Numbered from the stretch's first letter, positions 50,288 to 62,251 are shown. The stretch is DNA of 64,000 bases from Chara braunii (GCA_003427395.1 BFEA01000010.1:3860756-3924755); one strand, 5' to 3'. The notes: generated from the sequence alone by a model not told the origin. Program-made: numbers and translations.

Positions 50288-51450
50288 GTGGTGTGGTGGA
50301 AAGGACGATTGTCCATGCGATAAAAGTCGTCCCTAGTAGCAAAGTACCTAGAGGACAGATCTATACGATGTCTCCTGCGGAGTTGTATGAGCTCCGCCGC
50401 CAGCTAAAAGAGCTTACAGAGAAGGGATGGATTCGGCCTAGTACCTGGGAGGTACACTGAGGAAGTGCGTTGACTATAGGGGCTTCAATGCCATCACCGT
50501 TAAGAACGTGGAGCCCCTACCCCGCATTAACGACCTATTGGATAAAGTGCAGGGATGCGGGTACTTCACAAAGATAGATATGAAGTCCAGATACCATCTG
50601 ATTGCCATTACATCAGAGGACCAACACAAAATCGCTCTTCAGACCAGGTACGGTCTGTACGAGTTTCTAGTGATGTTATTTGGCCTATGCAATGCACCTA
50701 GAACATTCCAACACGCGATGAATATTATCTTTCATGACTACTTAGACAAGTTTATCGTCGTGTACCTCAACCGTATCCTTATCTTTAGTAAAACGATAGG
50801 AAAGAAGGTTAACAATAGTCGTATTTTTCATCACCACTTTAGGACACCCTTCACCACTTCAGCCTGCCTAAACAGGTGGTTTTCAGCGTCTTCAGACCTT
50901 TCACCAGTTCAAGATCATTCAGGTCTGAAAATCATGAATGGTCATGAAGTGGTGAAAGCTCCGAAGACCTTGAAAACCACCTGTTTAGGCAGGTTGCATC
51001 CTCAAGTGGTGAAGAGTGGTATTCATGGTCTTGAGACCTTTCACCACTTCAGGACCATTCAAGATTTTCAGACTGCCCAAAACTCTCACTTGACCATTTC
51101 AGGACACCCTTCACCACTTTAGGATACAGCCTGCGTAAACATGTGGTTTTTAGGGTCTTCGGACCTTTCACCACTTCAGGACCATTCAGGATTTTCAGAC
51201 TGCCCAAAACTCTCACTTCAGAATTTTCATTCCTGAATTTTCAGCTACCCGATAACCGCTTGTGGAGTATAGAGGAGCACGTTGAACACTTGAAAACAAT
51301 GCTAGATCTCCTAAGGCAGCACCAGCACACGGTCAACTTGGAGAAATGCGAGTTCGGTCGCACCAAGATCTTGTACCTGGGTCATGATATTTCTACGGAT
51401 CGGTTGACGCCACATGATGCCAGAGTGGCCAACATATGTGACTAGCCCAG
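50288..51450 (+). pseudogene. pol: Family B3 reverse transcriptase, split by an insertion
   Basis: 50508 onward: PLPRINDLLDKVQGCGYFTK, then IDMKSRYHLIAI (motif A Asp present) and LFGLCNAPRTFQ. Motif C reads YLNR, both catalytic Asp lost. After FSKT a ~450-bp foldback insertion occurs. RT resumes with EEHVEHLKTMLDLLRQHQ and YLGHDISTDR. The fingers before 50508 are frameshifted, with a small deletion after GWIRPST. Confidence 0.85.
50815..51262. mobile_element. Foldback (MITE-like) insertion in B3 RT, about 450 bp
   Basis: Lies between RT codons that are adjacent in B2 and B4. It contains CCTGCCTAAACAGGTGGTTT (about 50866) and its inverted copy AAACCACCTGTTTAGGCAGG (about 50973), plus inverted TTTCACCA/TGGTGAAA segments. 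A ~50-bp unit (ACCACTTCAGGACCATTCA...) occurs twice, near 51045 and 51171. No coding capacity. ATAG on both sides may be a short target duplication. Confidence 0.6.
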
Positions 51451-52101
51451 ACCTCAGACTATTACTGAGGTCCGGTCGTTCTTGGGGATGACGGGCTACT
51501 ATCGTCCGTTTGTCAAAAACTATAGTACTATAGCTTCCCCATTAACCGACCTAACCCGCCTTGACACCCCTTGGGAGTGGACCGAAGAGTGTGAAGCAAG
51601 CTTCAAGAAATTGAAGTATGCCTTAACACACTGTGAAGTCCTCAAACTTCCAGATCATGAACAACCCTTTGTTGTGACCACAGACATCAGCCAATATGGC
51701 ATAGGCGTGGTCCTTGTGCAAAAGGAGGCAAAAAAGTTTAGGCCTATCGAGTACATGTATCTTCTCAAAAGCTAGCAAAGTCTACGTATGAGTGTGAGCT
51801 CTATGCCCTTTACATAGCGCTGGTCCATTGGAAAAAGTATCTCCTAGGCAAATTCGTCTACTTGAGATTTGACCATGAGACTTTGCGCTGGATCAAGTCT
51901 CCGCCTGTACTCTCTGATGCATTTAAAAGGTGGATTCAAGTGATAGACATGCATGACATTCAACTTGACCCAATCAAGGGAGACTATCAACTTGACCCAA
52001 TCAAGGGAGAGTACAATAAAGTGCAAGATGCACTATCGGGTAGGGCAGATTATCTGGGCGCGCTAGTGACTGAGTTTGGTATATCAGGTGATGTAACTTG
52101 A
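51451..52101 (+). pseudogene. pol: Family B3 RT connection and RNase H
   Basis: FLGMTGYYRPFVKNYSTIAS and LTRLDTPWEWTEECEASFKK, then RNase H VTTDISQYGIGVVL. After a stop and frame change come ELYALYIALVHWKKYLLG, RFDHETLRWIKS and NKVQDALSGRADY. A 30-bp duplication (CAACTTGACCCAATCAAGGG) lies near 51959-52012. Confidence 0.85.
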
Positions 52102-53030
52102 TCCTTGGTGGAAGCCTATCAAGCGGATGACGTTATGTCATAAATCATCCATATGTTATAAGTAAAAGACATAGTAACTTCTGACCAGTTTACTGTAGTC
52201 AATGGTTTGTTGTTTCTTGAGAAGGCTGCGAATAAAAGGTTGTGTGTACCCGATAGGTAGTCTTCGCTTAGTTTGTTTTTTAGGTGAATGTCATGATGCA
52301 AGTGGGCATTTCGGCTATTAAAAAACAACAGCTAACCTAATGCAGAGATTTTGGTGGTCGTCTACGATGCAAGATGCAAAGAAGTATGTTGAAACATGTC
52401 AGGTTTGCCAACGGGACAAACCTAGTGACCGATTCCTGAAGGTTGCAGTCAAAGTGTGTCCATGGACTTCATGGATACCCTGGTGACCAGCAAGAGGGGG
52501 AAAGGACAAATCTTCGTTGTAGACTACCGATATGCCACGTATGCAAGACTAATTGCTCTGCAAGAAACAACAAAGACTGATTATGTCATCAAGCTGTTTA
52601 TGGATATCTGGGTGTGGGACTTTGGTTTGCCCAAGTCCATCGCCAGTGATAGGGATGTCCGCTTTACTAGCGAATTGTGGCAAAACATTGCCCAACAGCA
52701 GGGTACCAGACTGCAGATAACATCAGGGAATCACCCTGAGTAAAATGGCCAAGAGAAACAAATGAACCGAGTAGTGCAACACCTGCTAAGGCATTACATC
52801 AAGCCAAGTCAGGATGAATGGGACAAGAAATTGCCTCTCGTCGCCAGCCTGCTCAACAACACTGTGCACATCACTACTGGCATGACTCCCAACCAACTAC
52901 ATCTTGGTTGCAAGCCCAGATCCACCCTTGATTTCCTATTGCTTGAAAACCATTCAACTGCAGCATCCGATAGCATAGAATTTGTTGTCAAATACGAACA
53001 GATGCTGCAATAGGCTGTTGAACAATCTTA
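52102..53030 (+). pseudogene. pol: Family B3 integrase
   Basis: HHCC remnants (HDASGHFG-like near 52290, TCQVCQRDK near 52400), then a small deletion of the GLIKALPIPEG linker. The core frame 52456-52743 has SMDFMDTLVTSKRGKGQ and IASDRDVRFTSE. The third motif reads NGQEKQMN with a TAA before it, so the catalytic Glu is Lys. 52762-53013 continues (NRVVQHLLRHYIKPSQDEWD). Confidence 0.85.
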
Positions 53031-53520
53031 GGATGCTTGCATCTGAGAACAACACAGACGGCCTTCTAACTACCAGTTGGGGAACAAAGTCTGGGTTAAG
53101 TCATCTGAGTTGGGTTAGGAGATAGGAATCTCTAAAAAGCTAATGCCACAGTATTCCGGTCCTTGGGAGGTCCTAGACAGAGATGGGGATCAGATGGACA
53201 GACCTTCCTATGTGATTCGCATCCCACCTCACCTCCGCACACACCCAGTCTTTCACGCGTCAAGATTGGCACCTTTCGCAGAGACTGCCCAGTTTCCCTC
53301 CCGACGGTCAAGGCTGCCCCCAACCATGAATGGTGAGGTCGACATTGACGGGATTGTGGAGCACAGGGTGATGCATGTACCAAAACCTCCCAGCAGAGGC
53401 CGTCCTCCCAAACGAAGGTCGCCGGTTCACTAGAGAAGAACTCCAGCGAACAACACCCCAACTGATTGCAGGCTACGAGAAAGAACTTGAGGGAAAGTAG
53501 CCTGCAAATTAAAAAACTTC
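53031..53520 (+). pseudogene. pol: Family B3 integrase C-terminus and chromodomain-like tail
   Basis: MPQYSGPWEVLDRDGDQMDR, YVIRIPPHLRTHPVFHASRL and VEHRVMHVPKPPSRGRPPK. A deletion removes the MQYRVKFRHH part, so it jumps to RRFTREELQ in another frame and ends near 53500. Confidence 0.8.
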
Positions 53521-53538
53521 TCAGGGGACTATCGAAGT

Positions 53539-53622
53539 AAAGGAGGAGGGAATGCGAGGATGTGGCTCCTCGGCAGGCCTAAAGGAGGAGGGAATGCGAG
53601 GATGTGGCTCCTCGGCAGGCCT
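53539..53622 (+). repeat. 42-bp duplication of polypurine tract plus LTR start
   Basis: AAAGGAGGAGGGAATGCGAG... (42 bp) occurs at 53539 and again, identical, at 53581. Each unit has a polypurine tract followed by the first 28 bases of the LTR. Confidence 0.9.
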
Positions 53623-54386
53623 GAGGGGCCCTTGGTGCAAATGTGCCCGCCGTAAGTGAAGGCGGGCCTAACAAATCATAAGAGGCCCAATACTGTCATA
53701 TTCGTATTTGGGGTGCAGGCAGTTGTGTCGCATCAATTGGTTGAGGGCACCCAGGCCCCGAGCAACAAAGAATTTTCACGGCCTTCCAGGCCTTTATAAA
53801 ATGCAGGCCCTCAGCAGGAATTGCAACAACATACACTGACAATTGGGGAGCCTAACTGAACGAGGCCCAACAGCTACAGTTGAGGCACAACCTGTTGGGG
53901 CCTACCGAAACCTTTTTTGGGCACAGGCCCAGCCCAGCCAGGCCGCCAGGGGCATGCAGACTCTTTCTATATAAGAAAGAGCTCGCTGCCTTAAGCTCAT
54001 TCAGGCACTTGCCAGCTTTGCGGGAACGCTGCTGGAGCGGACGCTCTCGTGCTGCTGTTGTGCGCTAAGGGCAAGGTGTTGTGCACGTGCGGCCGTGTGA
54101 GAAGAAGGGTGTTGCGGAGGACAGCGCCATAACCCAGCCTCCATAGCTGGCTTGGGCTTGGACTACAGTGAGGCGTAGGGGTGGTCTTCGGGTGTATAGA
54201 GGAAAGACGTGGGTGGAAATCGAGGAAGAAGGCAGGATGATGATGATGATGATAATGATGTGCGGGCACATACCTAGTATTGACGATGGTCAGTGCTGCT
54301 TTCTGGACACTGTGATACTTTCTGACCTTCAATGTGATTGTGCAATCTGGATTTGATCATCTCGGCTATTGCTCATTTTCCTTGCA
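53553..54386 (+). repeat. Family B LTR shared by B3 and B4 (834 bp)
   Basis: TGCGAGGATGTGG... to ...CCTTGCA. Preceded by the end of B3 pol and followed by the B4 leader. It lacks about 170 bp found in the other two LTRs between the GATGGTC and GTGCTGCTTTCTGG segments (compare 21978-22195 and 61938-62165). Confidence 0.85.
53968..53975 (+). promoter_or_regulatory. Possible TATA box in B LTR
   Basis: TATATAAG upstream of AAAGAGCTCGCTGCC, in the middle of the LTR. The same place reads CATATAGG at about 61667 and CATACAG at about 21667, so only this copy keeps a good TATA word. The start site is not visible. Confidence 0.4.
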
Positions 54387-54387
54387 A

Positions 54388-54400
54388 TTTTGTATCAGAG
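54388..54400 (+). promoter_or_regulatory. Primer-binding site of B4 (mutated)
   Basis: TTTTGTATCAGAG directly follows the LTR end, matching the Met-type TGGTATCAGAG except for one G-to-T change. Confidence 0.65.
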
Positions 54401-55509
54401 TCAGTTCAAAGTGCGCTTTACTGGTTCTTCGCAATAGTTGTTCGGTCCTCCGCATAAGGTGTGGGGCAGTGATAAGGCTTGGGCGTTGGACGATAGGCGA
54501 CCGAGGGTCGTGTGGGCGCGCCGAGAAGGCTATGTGGTGACATAAGGGGTGTACGTTGGATGATGATAGCTCGCTGATGTGGCATTTAAGCCGGGCTGGA
54601 ACTGCATTTCGTAGTGGGTTGTGCCGAGCCAATCATAAATGCATGTCAGGTTGCTGGTGTGAGGAAGGGAGTTCTGTCTTGAGAGTCCTCTCAATGTGAG
54701 GCATAGCGAGCACTCAACCTGGAGTGTCGCCATCCTTCCTGGGCAACAAGCTGGTGGGAGACGGGCGAAGCTTCTGAAGGGCCCTAGACGAAGCACTCGG
54801 GTCACGGTCACCATGCCAACCCACTGGGACTAGTACGCGCATGCTTTGGCTCAAGTCCTTGGTTTTGTTGTTACGCAATAGAGGTCATGTTGGGCATGCC
54901 AGTCCTTTGACAGATGCTCACCAGACCGTCTGTAAATATTTTTGGCAGGTTCCGGACTTGAACCTGGTTGTGATCGTCGTCCTGTCTGCGACGTTAAATA
55001 ATTCGTAAGGACCTTGCGGGCTGTCCTTAAACTTCCTCTTGATCAGCCAGATCAAACCGGAAGTAAGGTTTGTTGCATGCGAGGGTAAACAAAGTGCAAG
55101 GGCTGGCAGGCTTAGCATAGACTTGGGGCACATTGGTGGGCCGAATTGCACACCTTCAGACACGTCGCTCAACCAGATGCTTAGGGCGTCGACACAAAGT
55201 GACTACTCAAGAGGGATACAGGGAGAGGGGGGATTCCGATAATTGTTTGCTGAGATACTGATTAGATAAAGTGCCATCCAACATACATCTCCATACGTGA
55301 ACTGTTTGTTGCATTGCATTTTGTTCTATAATAATCTAAGAATAGAAATAGTGTCACATGTAGCGTGTAGGTTCTGACACTAGTTGTTGTTGACCACTTA
55401 ACCACTCTCCAGCATTACCGAAAGTAGTTGAATATCATACTCGGTTAGGTGTCATGCTGAGGTAGGATTCCGTGTGGATTCTAGTTTAGACCACACACCA
55501 CTATAGCCC
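54401..55509 (+). other. Family B4 leader
   Basis: About 1.1 kb, no gene supported. Collinear with 62266-63632, sharing GTGAGGAAGG, TCCTCTCAATGTGAGGC, GCGACGTTAAATAATTC and the stretch up to the gag ATG at 55510. Confidence 0.7.
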
Positions 55510-57480
55510 ATGAATGATGCAAGCAATAGTGAGGAGGAACGAGGAGTAGAACCTCTTAGAGTTACACGTAGAACTGGTCTCAGTCGTCCAATCGCTTTCC
55601 AAGAGTTAGCTCCAGGAGAGGAAAGGAGGCTGCAAAGGGAAGTTAGGGAGAGGGAGGCATATCAGAAGTCTAGGGCAGCAGCAGCCGGCTTAGAGGCCGA
55701 AATGGCTACCGCCTTCATGACACAGGCCTCGTCCCAGGCCTCTTCGTCAGGGGTTAGGCAAAGTGTTTCTCAGGTTTCCACTAGTCGGACTGCTGGCTTG
55801 CAAGTCAGCCCGCAGACTCAACTCACGGCGAAGGATTATGAAATCCTCCAAGCGGAAGCTCTTCATAACGAGCTGAAGCAACAGTTGAGAGATGCAACAG
55901 AGAGAAGGCAAAGAGCGATAACGAGAAAAGCTAGATTAGGAGCAAGGAGGCAGCAACTAGGGAAGTTAGAAGCACTTGATGAGTCTACATTGGACCCTGT
56001 AACACAAGTGTTGCGTCGCTCGGTGCAATGCGAGGCAAAAATGCAGGTTGTCCAGCAAGAAGTGTTGGCTCAACCAGTGACCGGTCAAGACCGGATTCTG
56101 GCTGCACTGCAGGCTCCTCGTCCAATGATGCTGTAACTCCCCCTTCATGTGCAGGTCCCTCAGTGACGTTGTTGCCGGTAGGGCCCTCCTCTCCTATGTT
56201 TGGCACACCTCCTTCAAGTCGTTAAGTAAAAGTTAGTGGTTCGGTTATCATGCAGCAACCTGTATCATTAAGGACGGTGGAATCTACAGTCTCATCATTA
56301 GGGCAGGCTCAAGTTATTGTGCAGCAACCTGTCTCAGTGGCTATGCAACCACTGCAGCAATCTCCTGGGCCAATCCAACCCATGCACTGGATGCCCAAGA
56401 TTCCCTTGTTGAGTCTTAAACCTGTTTCCGGCGACAGGAAAAAGGATGAGGACCTGGACACCTGGTGAGAATTATGCTTACTTATGCGAGGCACAAGCTA
56501 GTCGCTGCCTCCTTTTTAGAGGGATCGGCAACACGATGGTTAAACGGTCTAATGCAGCAACAAGGCTATGGTCAAAACTTTGATGCCTGGGCCCAGGCCC
56601 AGACATTAGAGGACTTCGTACGGATTGTGTACAACAGGTGCATGACCCTCAAAGGCTCAAAAGGCCACTGGCGCAATCAACAGTCTCAGTTCCAAACGGT
56701 ACCGGACTGTGCGGGAGGTCACAAACGTCGTAGAACGTCTGATCATAGTGTCTGGTGTACGATATGACCATATGTACTCCTCACAGACTATTTGAGATGT
56801 CTGCCTACAAACGTCAAGAATAAGCTGGTGGATGAGGTCAATGTCGACATCCATAACTTCGCTTCTTTCATCAAGAAAGCCTTAGACATAGAGGCTAAGC
56901 TTGGGTCCGCTCATCAGGGTCATGTAGATAGGAGGAAGAAACTTCCCTAAGATTGGAGGAAGAAGGGCAATCTCATGTTCGTCAACCATGATGGTCAGGC
57001 GGCGGAGATTGACGACTTCCCTGACTATGGGGAAGACACAGAGCAAGATGGGTTTTTGAGATGTTTGCCTACAAACGTCAAGAATAAGCTGGTGGATGAG
57101 GTCAATGTCGACGTCCATAACTTCGCTTCTTTCATCAAGAAAGCCTTAGACATAGAGGCTAAGCTTGGGTCCGCTCATCAGGGTCATGTAGATAGAAGGA
57201 GGAAGAAACTTCCCGAAGATTGGAGGAAGAAGGGCAATCTCATGTTCGTCGATCATGATGGTGAGGCGACGGAGATTGACGACTTCCCTGACTATGGGGA
57301 AGACAAAGAGCAGGATGGGTCTAGTGAGACTTCGAACGGGGGAGTCGTAGCACACATCAAGGAAAAGAAAAGGGGGACCGGGAAGTAGAAGGTAGGCTGG
57401 TCCAAGGGTCAGGGCGACCAAGGAATGCCCGCTAGGGGCACCTGTCTAAAGTATGGCCACACATCCAGGACATGCCGAGG
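55510..57480 (+). pseudogene. gag: Family B4 gag
   Basis: The best N-terminal gag of family B: MNDASNSEEERGVEPLRVTR, then a coiled-coil stretch (LHNELKQQLRDATERRQRAI) up to 56136. After frameshifts the capsid follows (VSGDRKKDEDLDTW, FLEGSATRWLNGLMQQQGYG). A 264-bp duplication repeats the LPTNVKNKLVDEVNVDVHNF part. The zinc knuckle near 57440 has lost its first Cys pair (CLKYGHTSRTC). Confidence 0.85.
56792..57319 (+). repeat. 264-bp in-phase duplication in B4 gag
   Basis: TTGAGATGTCTGCCTACAAA at 56792 and TTGAGATGTTTGCCTACAAA at 57056; the following 264 bp match closely. 264 is 88 codons, so the second copy keeps the frame (56975-57388). Confidence 0.9.
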
Positions 57481-57588
57481 TAAGAAGGTCACCACGAAGG
57501 TAGCCTCTCTAGTAGTGGTGGGCTTATCTTCGAACCCTGGTGGTACTTTTGCGAGCACTTCACAGGGAAACACATTGGGTTAGTTGGA

Positions 57589-58400
57589 GTGTTAACCGCT
57601 CTTACTCGTGCTGAAGTGGTACGTTGCCTTCACCACTTCAGGCGTTGGCCAAGGCTAGTGACCCATCCATCGCCCTGCAGACACATTCAGACTCACCGAT
57701 GCTCTATTAGAGAGATGTATGAGTCCATAGAAGAATTACAGTCAGAGTGGTCAGGGAAGGACCCCAAAGACTCTTGGGCGATGATCAGCAAAGGTGCTAC
57801 GGGTGAGCATTTCATGGTAGAGGTTGATGTAGATGGCCACAACGAGGGCGCCTTCGCAGACATAGACTCTACACGAAATTTCATCATTCGTGCTTGTGTA
57901 GGTAGATTGCGCTTAGGGGACCAAGTGCAACGGCTTAGCAGATCTATAGCCTCTACGCTAGCCAACGAGCACAACATGGTGATCCAAGACTATGTCAAGG
58001 ACGTAGTCTACACCTTCTCCTATGGAGGATGAGAATTGAAACACAAGATCTCGTTCCTAGTCAGCGACAAACTGCCATTCGATATGTTGCTAGGCATGTA
58101 CTACCTTGAGGTTGCTCAACCTCAATTTGATTAGGATAGAAAGGTGATGATTCACTAGCTGCCAAACGGTAGGACCGTTACGGTGCAGAAGCTCAAAGCT
58201 AGCCGTTTAGAGGAAAACTACAACTGCATCTCTTTCTATAACTGCCATAAGCAGAATTGCAAGGAGGGTATATACCCAGTCTTTGTCCTTGAGAAAGGGG
58301 AGGCCGCTGCATATGTGAATCCTCTTTCTATAACTGCGATAAGCAAAATCGCGAGGAAAGTTTGTACCTAGTCTTTGTCTTTGAGAAAGGGGAGGCCGTA
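57589..58400 (+). pseudogene. pol: Family B4 protease and following linker
   Basis: 57589-58032 has GEHFMVEVDVDGHNEGAFAD and IDSTRNFIIRACVGRL: the Gly of the active site is Asp (Asp-Ile-Asp). The rest (LPFDMLLGMYYLEVAQP) is in another frame. At 58230-58395 a segment coding KQNxxEGxYPVFVxEKGEA is present twice with a spacing near 93 bp. Confidence 0.8.
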
Positions 58401-58466
58401 GAATCACCCTAAGAGATAGAAGTAGTCATTGCTCAGTATTCAGACCTTTTTTAGGAGCCCAGTGGT

Positions 58467-59160
58467 GTGGTGGAAAGGAAGGTTGTCCATGCGATAGAAG
58501 TCGTCCCTAGTTGCAAAGTACCTAGAGGACGGATCTATAGGGTGTTTCCTACGAAGTTGGATGAGCTCCGCCGCCATCTAAAACGGCTTACAGAGAAGGG
58601 ATGGATTCGGACTAGTACCTCTCCTTATGGTGCACCCGTTTTATTCGTTTTTAAGAAGGGAGGTACACTGAGGAACTGCATTGACTATAGGGGTCTCAAT
58701 ACCATCGCCATCAAGAACGCAGAGCCCCTACCCCGCATCGACGACCTATTGGATAGAGTGCAGGGATGTCAGTACTTCACAAACATAGATCTTAAGTCCG
58801 GATACCATTAGATTCCCATTAGACCAGAGGACCAACACAAAACCACTCTTCAGACCAAATGCGGTCTGTATGAGTTTGTGGTGATGTCGTTTGGCCTATG
58901 CAATGCACGTGGGTCATTCCAGCATGCGATGAATAGTATCTTTCATGACTACTTAGACAAGTTTATCGCCGTGTACCTCGACGGTATCCTTATCTTTAGT
59001 AAGATTGTAGAGGAGTACGTTGAGCACTTGAAAATAGTGCTACGTCTCCTAAGGCCTCACCAGTACACGGTCAACTTGAAGAAATGCGAGTTCGGTCGCA
59101 CCAAGATCTTGTACTTGGGTCATGAAATTTATGCGGGGATCGGTTGAGGTCGGATAATGC
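58467..59160 (+). pseudogene. pol: Family B4 reverse transcriptase
   Basis: [40 protein letters not shown] and [11 protein letters not shown] (motif A Asp present), then a TAG. 58878-59147 has FGLCNARGSFQHAMNSIF and motif C YLDG, so the second catalytic Asp is lost. Ends in YLGHEIYAG before a deletion. Confidence 0.9.
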
Positions 59161-59760
59161 CAAAGTGGCCATCATACATAAAAACTATAGTACTATAGCT
59201 TCCCTATTAACCGACCTAACCCGCCTTGATACCCCTTGGGAGTGGACCGAAGAGTGTGAAGCAAGCTTCAAGTAATTGAAGTATGCCTTGACTCACTATG
59301 AAGTCCTCAAGCTTCCAAATTTTGAACAACCCTTTATTGTGACCACAGACGCCAGCCAATATGGCATAGGCGCGGTCCTTGCAAAAAAGGAGGGGAAAAA
59401 CTTAAGCTTATCGAGTACATGAGCAAAACGATGTTTTTTTAAAAGCTAGCAAAGTTCACATATGAGCGTGAGCTCTATGCCCTCTATAGAGCGCTGGTCC
59501 ATTGGAGAAAGTATCTCCTGGGCAGATTCGTCTACTACTTGAGATCTGACCATGAGACTTTGCGCTGGATCAAGACTCGGCCTGTACTCTTTGACGCATT
59601 TAAAAACCGGATTCAAGTGATAGACATGTATGACTGTGGACTTGACCCAATCAAGGGAGAGAACAACAAAGTGGTTGATGCACTATCGGGTAGGGCAAAT
59701 TATCTGGGCGCACTAGTGACTGAGTTTGGTATATCAGATGATGTAACTTGATCATTGGTA
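59161..59760 (+). pseudogene. pol: Family B4 RNase H
   Basis: Sequence jumps from KVAIIH to KNYSTIASLLTDLT, so about 30 codons of the RT connection are gone. Then [49 protein letters not shown] and NKVVDALSGRANY in changing frames. TAA and TGA codons interrupt. Confidence 0.85.
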
Positions 59761-60960
59761 GAAGCCTATCAAGAGGATGAAGTTATGTCAGAAATCATCC
59801 GTAAGTTACAAGTAAAAGGCAAAGTAACTTCTGACCAGTTTACCGTAGTCAATGGCTTGCTATGTCTTGAGAAGGTTGGGAATAAAAGGTTGTGTGTACC
59901 CGAAAGGGAGTTTTTGCTTAGTTTGTTTTAAGGTGAATGTCGTGATGCAACTAGGCATTTCGACTATAGAAAAACATCAGCTAACCGAGTGCAGAGATTC
60001 TGGTAGTCGTCTATGATGCAAGATGCGAAGCAGTACGCTCAAACATGCCAGGTTTGCCAACGGGACAAACCTAGGACTCAGGCTCCGCCTGGGCTCATCA
60101 AGGCCTTGCCGATTCCTGAAGGTCCCAGTCAAAGTGTGTCCATGGACTTCATGTATACCTTGGTGACCAGCAAGAGCGGAAAAAGACGCATCTTCGTTGT
60201 AGTCCATCGATTTTCCAAGTATGCAATACTAATTGCTATGCCAGACACAGGAAAAACTGATTATGTCATCAAGTTGTTTATGGATAACTGGGTGTGGGAC
60301 TTTGGTTTGTGCAAGTCCATCGTCAGTGATAGGGATGTTTGCTTTACTAGCGAATTATGGCAAAACACTTCCAAGCAGATGAACATTAGACTGCAGATAA
60401 CATCAGGCAATCACCCTTAGTAAAATGGCCAAAAGAAACAAATGAACTGAGTAGTGTAGCACCTGCTAAGGCATTACATCAAGCCAAGTCAGGATGACTG
60501 GGACGAGAAATTGGCTCTCGTCGCCAGCCTGTACAACAACACTGTGCATAGCAGTACTGGCATGACTCCCAACCAGCTGCATCTTGGTTGAAAGCCCAGA
60601 TCCACCCTTGATTTCCTATTGCCGGAAAACCAGTCAACTTCAGCACCCGACATCATAGAATTTATTGTCAAGTACGAAGAGATGTTGCAGAACGTCGTTG
60701 AACACATTAGGAAATGTCAGGATTCTATGATTGCATCTAAGAACAAACACAGACGGCCTTTTAACTTCCAGTTAGGGGGCGAAGTTTGGGTTAAGTCATC
60801 TGAGTTGGGTCAGAAGATAGGAATCTCTAGAAAGCTAATGCCACAATATTTTGGTCCTTGGGAGGTCCTAGACATAGTTGGGGATCGAATGGACGGACCT
60901 TCCTATGTGATTCACATCCCACCTCACCTTGGACATACCCAGTCTTTCATGCCTCAAAGC
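59761..60960 (+). pseudogene. pol: Family B4 integrase
   Basis: HHCC zinc module (CRDATRHFD, QTCQVCQRDK near 60040-60070), linker APPGLIKALPIPEGPSQS, core SMDFMYTLVTSKSGK and IVSDRDVCFTSE. The third motif reads NGQKKQMN, so the Glu is Lys, preceded by two stops. GPY/F part MPQYFGPWEVLDIVGDRMDG (60619-61023 frame). Confidence 0.9.
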
Positions 60961-61253
60961 TGGCACCTTTCGCAGAGACTGCCTAGTTTTCCTCCAAACG
61001 GTCAATGCTGCCCCCAACCATGAATGGTGAAGTCAACATCGATAGGATTGTGGAGCACAGGATGATGCCAATACCAAAGCCTTCCGGCAGAGGCCGTCCT
61101 CCCAAGCCAAGGATGCAATATCGTGTCAAATTCAGACACCATATTGATCCCGGTGAAGATCGGCGGTTCACTAGAGAAGAACACCAGCGAACAACACCCC
61201 AAGTCATTGAAGGCTACGAGAGAGAACTCAAGGGAAAGTTGGTTGTAGATTAA
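60961..61253 (+). pseudogene. pol: Family B4 chromodomain-like tail
   Basis: MNGEVNIDRIVEHRMMPIPK, RGRPPKPRMQYRVKFRHHID, DRRFTREEHQRTTPQVIEGY and a TAG-ended KGKLVVD. This is the most complete copy of the tail interrupted by element C in B1. Confidence 0.85.
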
Positions 61254-61293
61254 AAAGCTTATCATCGGACTATCGAAGTAAAGGAGGAGGGAA

Positions 61294-62250
61294 TGCGCGG
61301 ATGTGGCTCCTCGGCAGGCCTAAGGTGCCCTTGTTGCAGATGTGACCGCCCTAAGCGAAGGTGGGCCTAACAAATCATGAGAGGCCCAATGCTGTTATAT
61401 TCATATTTGGGCTGCAGGCACTTGTGGCGAGTCAGTTGGTAGAGGGTACCCAGGCCCCGAGCAGCAAAGAACTTCCAAGGCCTTCCAGGCCTTTTTAAAA
61501 TGCAGGCCCTCAGCAGGAATCACAACAACATACACAGACAGTTGGGGAGCCTAACTGAACGAGGCCCTGCAGCTACAGCAGAGGCACAACCTGTTGGGGC
61601 CTACCTGAAGCTTCTGGTCACAGGCCCAGCCCAGCCAGGCCGTCAGGGGCATGCAGACTCTTTTCATATAGGAAAGAGCTCGCTGCCTGAAGCTCATTCA
61701 GGCACTTGCCAGCTTTGCGACAGCGCTGCTGGAGCGGACATTCATGCGTTGTTGTTGTGCGCTAAGGGGAAGGTGTTGTGCACGTGCGGCCGTGTGAGAA
61801 GAAGGGTGGAGCGGAGGGCAGCCTTATAGCCCAGCCTCCATAGCTGGCTGGGGCTTGGACTACAGTGAGGCGAAGGGGTTCTCTTCGGGTGTACAGAGGG
61901 AAGGAGGATGTGAGGGCACATACCTGGTATTGACGATGGTCTGCATTGAACGACATCTTCAAGTACTTCGTTGGCTGCTGATGTGAACAGTTGCATTGTC
62001 AATTAATAGGCGGATAGTAGCAGTGTAGGGAGTAGAATGGGTACCGAACGCCAAATAGGAAAGGGCCTAGACACTCATGTTGATGATGGCGAGCCCAAGC
62101 TCTCATTGACGTTTGGTTTTCAGTGTTACGATTCTCTATTGGTGTTATATTGGTGCAGTGCTGCTTTCTGGATACTATGATACTTTCTGGCTTTCAATAT
62201 GATTGTACAATTTGGATTTTGGCATCTCGGCTATGCTCATTTTCCTTGCA
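61294..62250 (+). repeat. Family B LTR shared by B4 and B5 (957 bp)
   Basis: TGCGCGGATGTGG... to ...CCTTGCA, preceded by AAAGGAGGAGGGAA and followed by a primer site. Matches 21298-22299 and 53553-54386. Confidence 0.85.
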
Positions 62251-62251
62251 A

